A DNA stretch of 64,000 nucleotides, from the NCBI RefSeq assembly GCF_041361345.1, contig NZ_JBGKAD010000001.1, forward strand, positions 2,728,001 through 2,792,000. Reading direction: 5' to 3'. Below the pieces are notes generated by a model. That model ran no database searches. It had not been told where the DNA came from and saw only the letters and a program-made list of their open reading frames with translations. This DNA is from Halobaculum sp. MBLA0147 (GTDB lineage: Archaea; Halobacteriota; Halobacteria; Halobacteriales; Haloferacaceae). The translations under genes and the position numbers were made by a program. Below, in pieces: positions 61,281 to 64,000 of the stretch; position 1 is the first letter of the stretch, and the number at the start of each line of letters is the position of its first letter.

Positions 61281-62045
61281 TCAGTTCCGCTCTCGTTCGC
61301 GTTCCCGCTCGGACTCGTCCGTCTCCGTGGCTCTCGTCGCGTCCGACTCGCTCGCGGCGTCGGCTCCGTCGCCGGCAGCCGCCTCGTCGTCGCTCGCTCC
61401 GTCGCCGTCCCGGCGCCGCTCGCGTTCGCGGGCGAGTTCGCGGTCGATCTCGTCCGTCTCCGTGTCCATCGCCTCGACTGTGACGACGTTGCCGCCGCCG
61501 GGGTCGACGACCATCACGCGCGTCCCCTCGGCGATCTCGCCGTCCAGCGACCGCGCGGAGTAGTAGGGGTTGAACCCACCGCCGTCGAGTTTCACCTGGC
61601 CTTCCTGTGGGGTGACGCGCTCCGTCACCCGTCCCATCGACCCCTTCAGGTCGCCGGAGTCGGTGGTCTGCGTCTCCCCGTCGTTGTCGTAGATCCCCAG
61701 GTCCCGGTAGACGTACAGTGCCGCCGCGCCGATGGCGACGACGAGCAACCCGAGGAGGAACGGACTCGCCAACACCGGGAACAGGAGGCCGAGCAGCCCG
61801 GCGCCCAACAGGGCGACGCCGACGACGACGAAGTTCGCTCCGGGGGCGGTCGCCTCCATGATCGAGAGGACCAACCCCGCCAGCGTCAACAGCAGCGGGA
61901 GCGTCTCTGGGCTCAACAGCTCGAACTGCAACGGGACGACCGCGAGGAGCGTCGGGTCGAACGCCCCGACGGCGCTCGCGCTGGCGACCGTCGCGTCCAC
62001 GAGGGGTGCGAGTGTGAGAGACACGGGTACGGAGACGAGGGTCAC
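61281..62045 (-). CDS. NfeD-family membrane protein
   Basis: A 254-residue protein from GTG 62045. Hydrophobic helices at about 50-70 (TLPLLLTLAGLVLSIMEATA), 72-95 and 97-115 are followed by a five-stranded OB-like NfeDC domain (GSMGRVTERVTPQEGQVKLD, NPYYSARSLDGEIAEGTRVM, VVDPGGGNVVTVEAM). A charged Glu/Arg/Asp tail of about 65 residues ends it. NfeD proteins partner with stomatin/SPFH proteins in membrane-domain upkeep; no stomatin gene is in the window. Its start overlaps the stop of the small gene upstream by 3 bases. Confidence 0.9.
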   Translation of the reverse strand: MTLVSVPVSLTLAPLVDATVASASAVGAFDPTLLAVVPLQFELLSPETLPLLLTLAGLVLSIMEATAPGANFVVVGVALLGAGLLGLLFPVLASPFLLGLLVVAIGAAALYVYRDLGIYDNDGETQTTDSGDLKGSMGRVTERVTPQEGQVKLDGGGFNPYYSARSLDGEIAEGTRVMVVDPGGGNVVTVEAMDTETDEIDRELARERERRRDGDGASDDEAAAGDGADAASESDATRATETDESERERERERN

Positions 62046-62218
62046 AGCGTAGCCAACACGAAGACGAGGACGGTCCCGAGCACGCCCGCGACGACGAACA
62101 GCGCGTTCTCGAGGTCGACGGACTCCGGTTCGATCGGCTCGCGACGAGGTTCGTCCGGGTCCGCGTCCTCGCCGACCTCGTCGACCTCGAACTGCCACTC
62201 GCTGGTGTCCTCGGCCAT
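62042..62218 (-). CDS. Small single-pass protein coupled to NfeD
   Basis: A 58-residue protein, MAEDTSEWQFEVDEVGEDAD at the N-terminus and a C-terminal helix LFVVAGVLGTVLVFVLATL. It ends in GTGA overlapping the NfeD start, a sign of translational coupling. Similar acidic-plus-helix proteins precede nfeD genes in haloarchaea as far as I recall; function unknown. Confidence 0.8.
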   Translation of the reverse strand: MAEDTSEWQFEVDEVGEDADPDEPRREPIEPESVDLENALFVVAGVLGTVLVFVLATL

Positions 62219-62346
62219 ACGCCACGCTTGGGTGTCCCCGGGTAAATCGGTGACGGGTGCGCGACTCGTGACCGCTCCCCGACCGCCGGTCGGGCGTCGC
62301 GGTCGCCCGGCGACCGAGAGACGTCTCGCCACTCCCCGGTCGCCGG

Positions 62347-62880
62347 TCACCCGTCGAGTTCGCCCAACTCGTCGCGGCGGCCCTTCGGGATGCGTGAGCG
62401 AAGTTCCCCGTAGAGGTACAGGCCGACGCCGATGGGCTCCACCTCGCCGGCGACGCGGTGGGCGGCGATCAGGTACCCCCAGTCGCCCTCCCACCGCGGG
62501 AGGTCCTGGTCGTGGCCGGCGGCGAACGCCGTCGCCTCGCCGCCGGACAACTCGACCACGTTCCGGTCCGCCGCGCGCCCGAACCGCTGGGCGGCGTCCG
62601 TCGTCGGCTTCCAGTGTTCCTGGCGCGCGTGGAGGAACGTGATCCCGACCGCCTCCACGTCGACCGGGTCCGGCACGTCGCCCGCGAACGCCCAGATCTT
62701 CCCGTTGCCCTTCTCCCAGAAGCTGTGGCCGTCGAACGTCTCCGCGGGCACCCCGAACCGCTCGGTCCACCACTCGATCACCTCCCTTCGGGTCGGCCGA
62801 CCCGGGACGCGCCGCTCGTCGGCCGTCGCCGGCAGCCTGTCGAACACCTGGCCGTCGTTCTCAGGCGGGCTCTCGGTCAC
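62347..62880 (-). CDS. PUA-like RNA-binding protein following the m5C methyltransferase
   Basis: A 177-residue protein from GTG 62880, overlapping the methyltransferase stop by 4 bases. Residues about 55-85 (GKIWAFAGDVPDPVDVEAVG) and RNVVELSGGEATAFAAGHDQ, GDWGYLIAAHRVAGEVEPIG and the ending SRIPKGRRDEL match by eye the C-terminal domain of RsmF-type methyltransferases. That domain carries an ELs..eA..y..G motif and a PKG-x-R end. So a domain that is usually fused to the methylase is a separate chain here. This is inferred from motif order. Confidence 0.75.
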   Translation of the reverse strand: MTESPPENDGQVFDRLPATADERRVPGRPTRREVIEWWTERFGVPAETFDGHSFWEKGNGKIWAFAGDVPDPVDVEAVGITFLHARQEHWKPTTDAAQRFGRAADRNVVELSGGEATAFAAGHDQDLPRWEGDWGYLIAAHRVAGEVEPIGVGLYLYGELRSRIPKGRRDELGELDG

Positions 62881-63785
62881 GCGCCCACCTCCAGTCGCGC
62901 GACGTAGAAGCCGCCGGTGTCGTTCAGGTGCGGGTAGACGCGGTGGGTCCGCTCGACGGCGGAGTCGAACGACTCGCCCTCCCACTCGGTGACGCCCGGA
63001 CGCGTCTCCAGCGGTGCGTCCCAGTCGACGACGCGGCAGTCCTCCGTCGCCAGCGCGTGGTCGACGACCGCCTCGTTCTCCTCGGGTGCGAACGTGCAGG
63101 TGGCGTAGACGACGGTGCCGCCCGGTTCCGTCGCCTGGATCGCGCGTCGCAAGATCCCCTTCTGGACCTCGGCGATCTCGCGGACGTGACCGAGCGTCCA
63201 CTCCTCGTGAGCGTCGGGGTTCTTGCGGATCGTCCCCTCGCAGGAACACGGCGCGTCGACGAGGGCGGCGTCGAACGCGTCGAACGCGAACGGCTTCAGC
63301 GAGTAGTTGCGGGCGTCCGTGTTCGTCACGACGGTGTTGGTGATCCCGAGCCGTTCGGCGTTGTGCCGCAACGCCGACAGCCGTCCGAGGTTGGAGTCGT
63401 TCGCCACGAGTGTGCCGCGATCGTCCATCAGCTGTGCGAGGTGGCTCGTCTTGCTCCCCGGCGCGGCGCAGGCGTCCCAGACGACCTGGCCCGGCTCCGG
63501 GTCGAGCGCGAGCGCCGGCAGCGCCGAGACCTCCTCTTGGCCGTGAGTCCAGCCGTGGAAGTACGGCCAGTTCGTCCCCGGCGAGCCGTCGGGTAAGACG
63601 AGCAGATCCTCGTGCCAGTCGACGCGCTCGTAGGCGACACCCTCCGTCTCGAACGCCTCGATCACGCGGTCCGGCGTCGCCGCCAACCGATTCACGCGGA
63701 CGACCTGCGGGAGCGGGCGGTCACACGCCGCCCGGAACGCCACCTCGTCGTCCACGAGGTCGGCGTACCGATCCAGTGGAGTCAC
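62877..63785 (-). CDS. RsmB/NOP2-family RNA cytosine-C5 methyltransferase
   Basis: A 302-residue protein. SAM site VVWDACAAPGSKTSHLAQL, VANDSNLGRLSALRHNAERL, the catalytic Cys in LVDAPCSCEGT and the second Cys in VVYATCTFAPEENEAVVD are all present. Residues 1-90 are the short N-terminal domain (YADLVDDEVAFRAACDRP). It methylates C5 of cytosine in tRNA or rRNA; which RNA cannot be told. It lacks the C-terminal PUA-like domain, encoded by the next gene with a 4-base overlap. Confidence 0.95.
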   Translation of the reverse strand: MTPLDRYADLVDDEVAFRAACDRPLPQVVRVNRLAATPDRVIEAFETEGVAYERVDWHEDLLVLPDGSPGTNWPYFHGWTHGQEEVSALPALALDPEPGQVVWDACAAPGSKTSHLAQLMDDRGTLVANDSNLGRLSALRHNAERLGITNTVVTNTDARNYSLKPFAFDAFDAALVDAPCSCEGTIRKNPDAHEEWTLGHVREIAEVQKGILRRAIQATEPGGTVVYATCTFAPEENEAVVDHALATEDCRVVDWDAPLETRPGVTEWEGESFDSAVERTHRVYPHLNDTGGFYVARLEVGA

Positions 63786-63853
63786 GGCGGCGCTTCGCGG
63801 CCGGCTCGTTTGGGGGTTTCGGAGCGGGCCTCGTCAGTGACGAATTAGTTAAG

Positions 63854-63859
63854 TTTATT
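63854..63859 (+). promoter_or_regulatory. TATA-like box of the last gene
   Basis: tttatt within ttaagtttattgaatg is centred about 28 bases before the GTG at 63885, in the most AT-rich spot of the last 10 kb. Confidence 0.55.
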
Positions 63860-63884
63860 GAATGCGATCTGCGCCACCACTAGT

Positions 63885-64000
63885 GTGCCGGACGACGCAC
63901 CAGATCTACTGGTTCGCGCCTTGGGGTCACTGGGATACGAGACTGGAGACACGACGACAACGGTGGAAGTCGAGATCGTTGATCGGACTGTTCCGAAGGA
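63885..64000 (+). CDS. Start of an unidentified gene cut by the window edge
   Basis: From GTG 63885 the frame stays open to the last base and reads VPDDAPDLLVRALGSLGY, then ETGDTTTTVEVEIVDRTVPK. The LeuValArgAlaLeuGlySerLeuGlyTyr pattern suggests a first helix of a domain. Too little remains to assign a family. The leaderless-type promoter just upstream supports the start. Confidence 0.55.
   Translation, partial: MPDDAPDLLVRALGSLGYETGDTTTTVEVEIVDRTVPK

Overview
The window is from a haloarchaeon (class Halobacteria). It has high GC and acidic predicted proteins, and many genes look leaderless, with an AT-rich TATA-like box about 25-30 bases before the start codon. The gene content is archaeal: TATA-binding protein, eIF1A, topoisomerase VI A/B, primase small subunit with a GINS protein, RNase P subunit 4, MptA-type GTP cyclohydrolase, a DUF1931-like histone fold, and the gyrase A/B that haloarchaea carry. 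The genus cannot be told from the sequence alone. No 16S/23S rRNA gene and no CRISPR array was seen. One complete tRNA gene (Arg, anticodon CCG) is present.

Layout. 1-5.5 kb: oxidoreductase (cut by the window edge), TrmB-like regulator, two membrane proteins, mptA, an SRPBCC protein and an SDR. 5.6-7.5 kb: a two-gene ATPase + TOPRIM cassette that resembles OLD/PARIS-type defence modules. 7.5-15.6 kb: core metabolism and information genes (an Idi-like NUDIX protein, an Lrp regulator divergent from carA, orphan AbrB, eIF1A, acyltransferase, gnd, membrane-anchored ferredoxin, MATE exporter). 15.6-18.5 kb: an accessory stretch behind tRNA-Arg, with duplicated tRNA 3' ends, a tandemly duplicated membrane-protein gene and a frameshifted lanthionine-synthetase remnant. 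18.5-23.4 kb: Tat esterase, DtxR-like regulator, LysE-like exporter, epimerase, creatininase-family hydrolase.

23.5-32.1 kb is a DNA-topology hub: top6B-top6A on the minus strand, diverging from gyrB-gyrA. It is followed by dnaJ, an FAH-family gene, the RNA-protein pair rnp4/YhbY, a Tat-exported subtilase, an aldo/keto reductase and a TraB-RDD fusion. 39.5-48.3 kb carries small zinc-ribbon and DUF655 proteins, tbp with two TATA boxes, several unrecognised haloarchaeal proteins, an XPB-like helicase and a peroxiredoxin. 48.3-54.6 kb holds priS-GINS (replication) diverging from trkA-trkH (potassium uptake). 54.7-64 kb holds a bacterial-type RtcB, a lower-GC 2TM-GAF gene, a histone-fold protein, a PHP phosphatase, an NfeD pair, and an RNA m5C methyltransferase followed by a separate PUA-like protein.

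The most unusual structure is a composite double-hairpin element. One copy lies directly upstream of dnaJ and one directly upstream of trkA, in inverted orientation 18 kb apart. The stems differ in sequence but keep pairing, and each copy is joined to a long G-rich repeat tract. The intergenic DNA is also rich in unrelated minisatellites with periods of 15, 20, 27, 29, 31 and about 35 bases.
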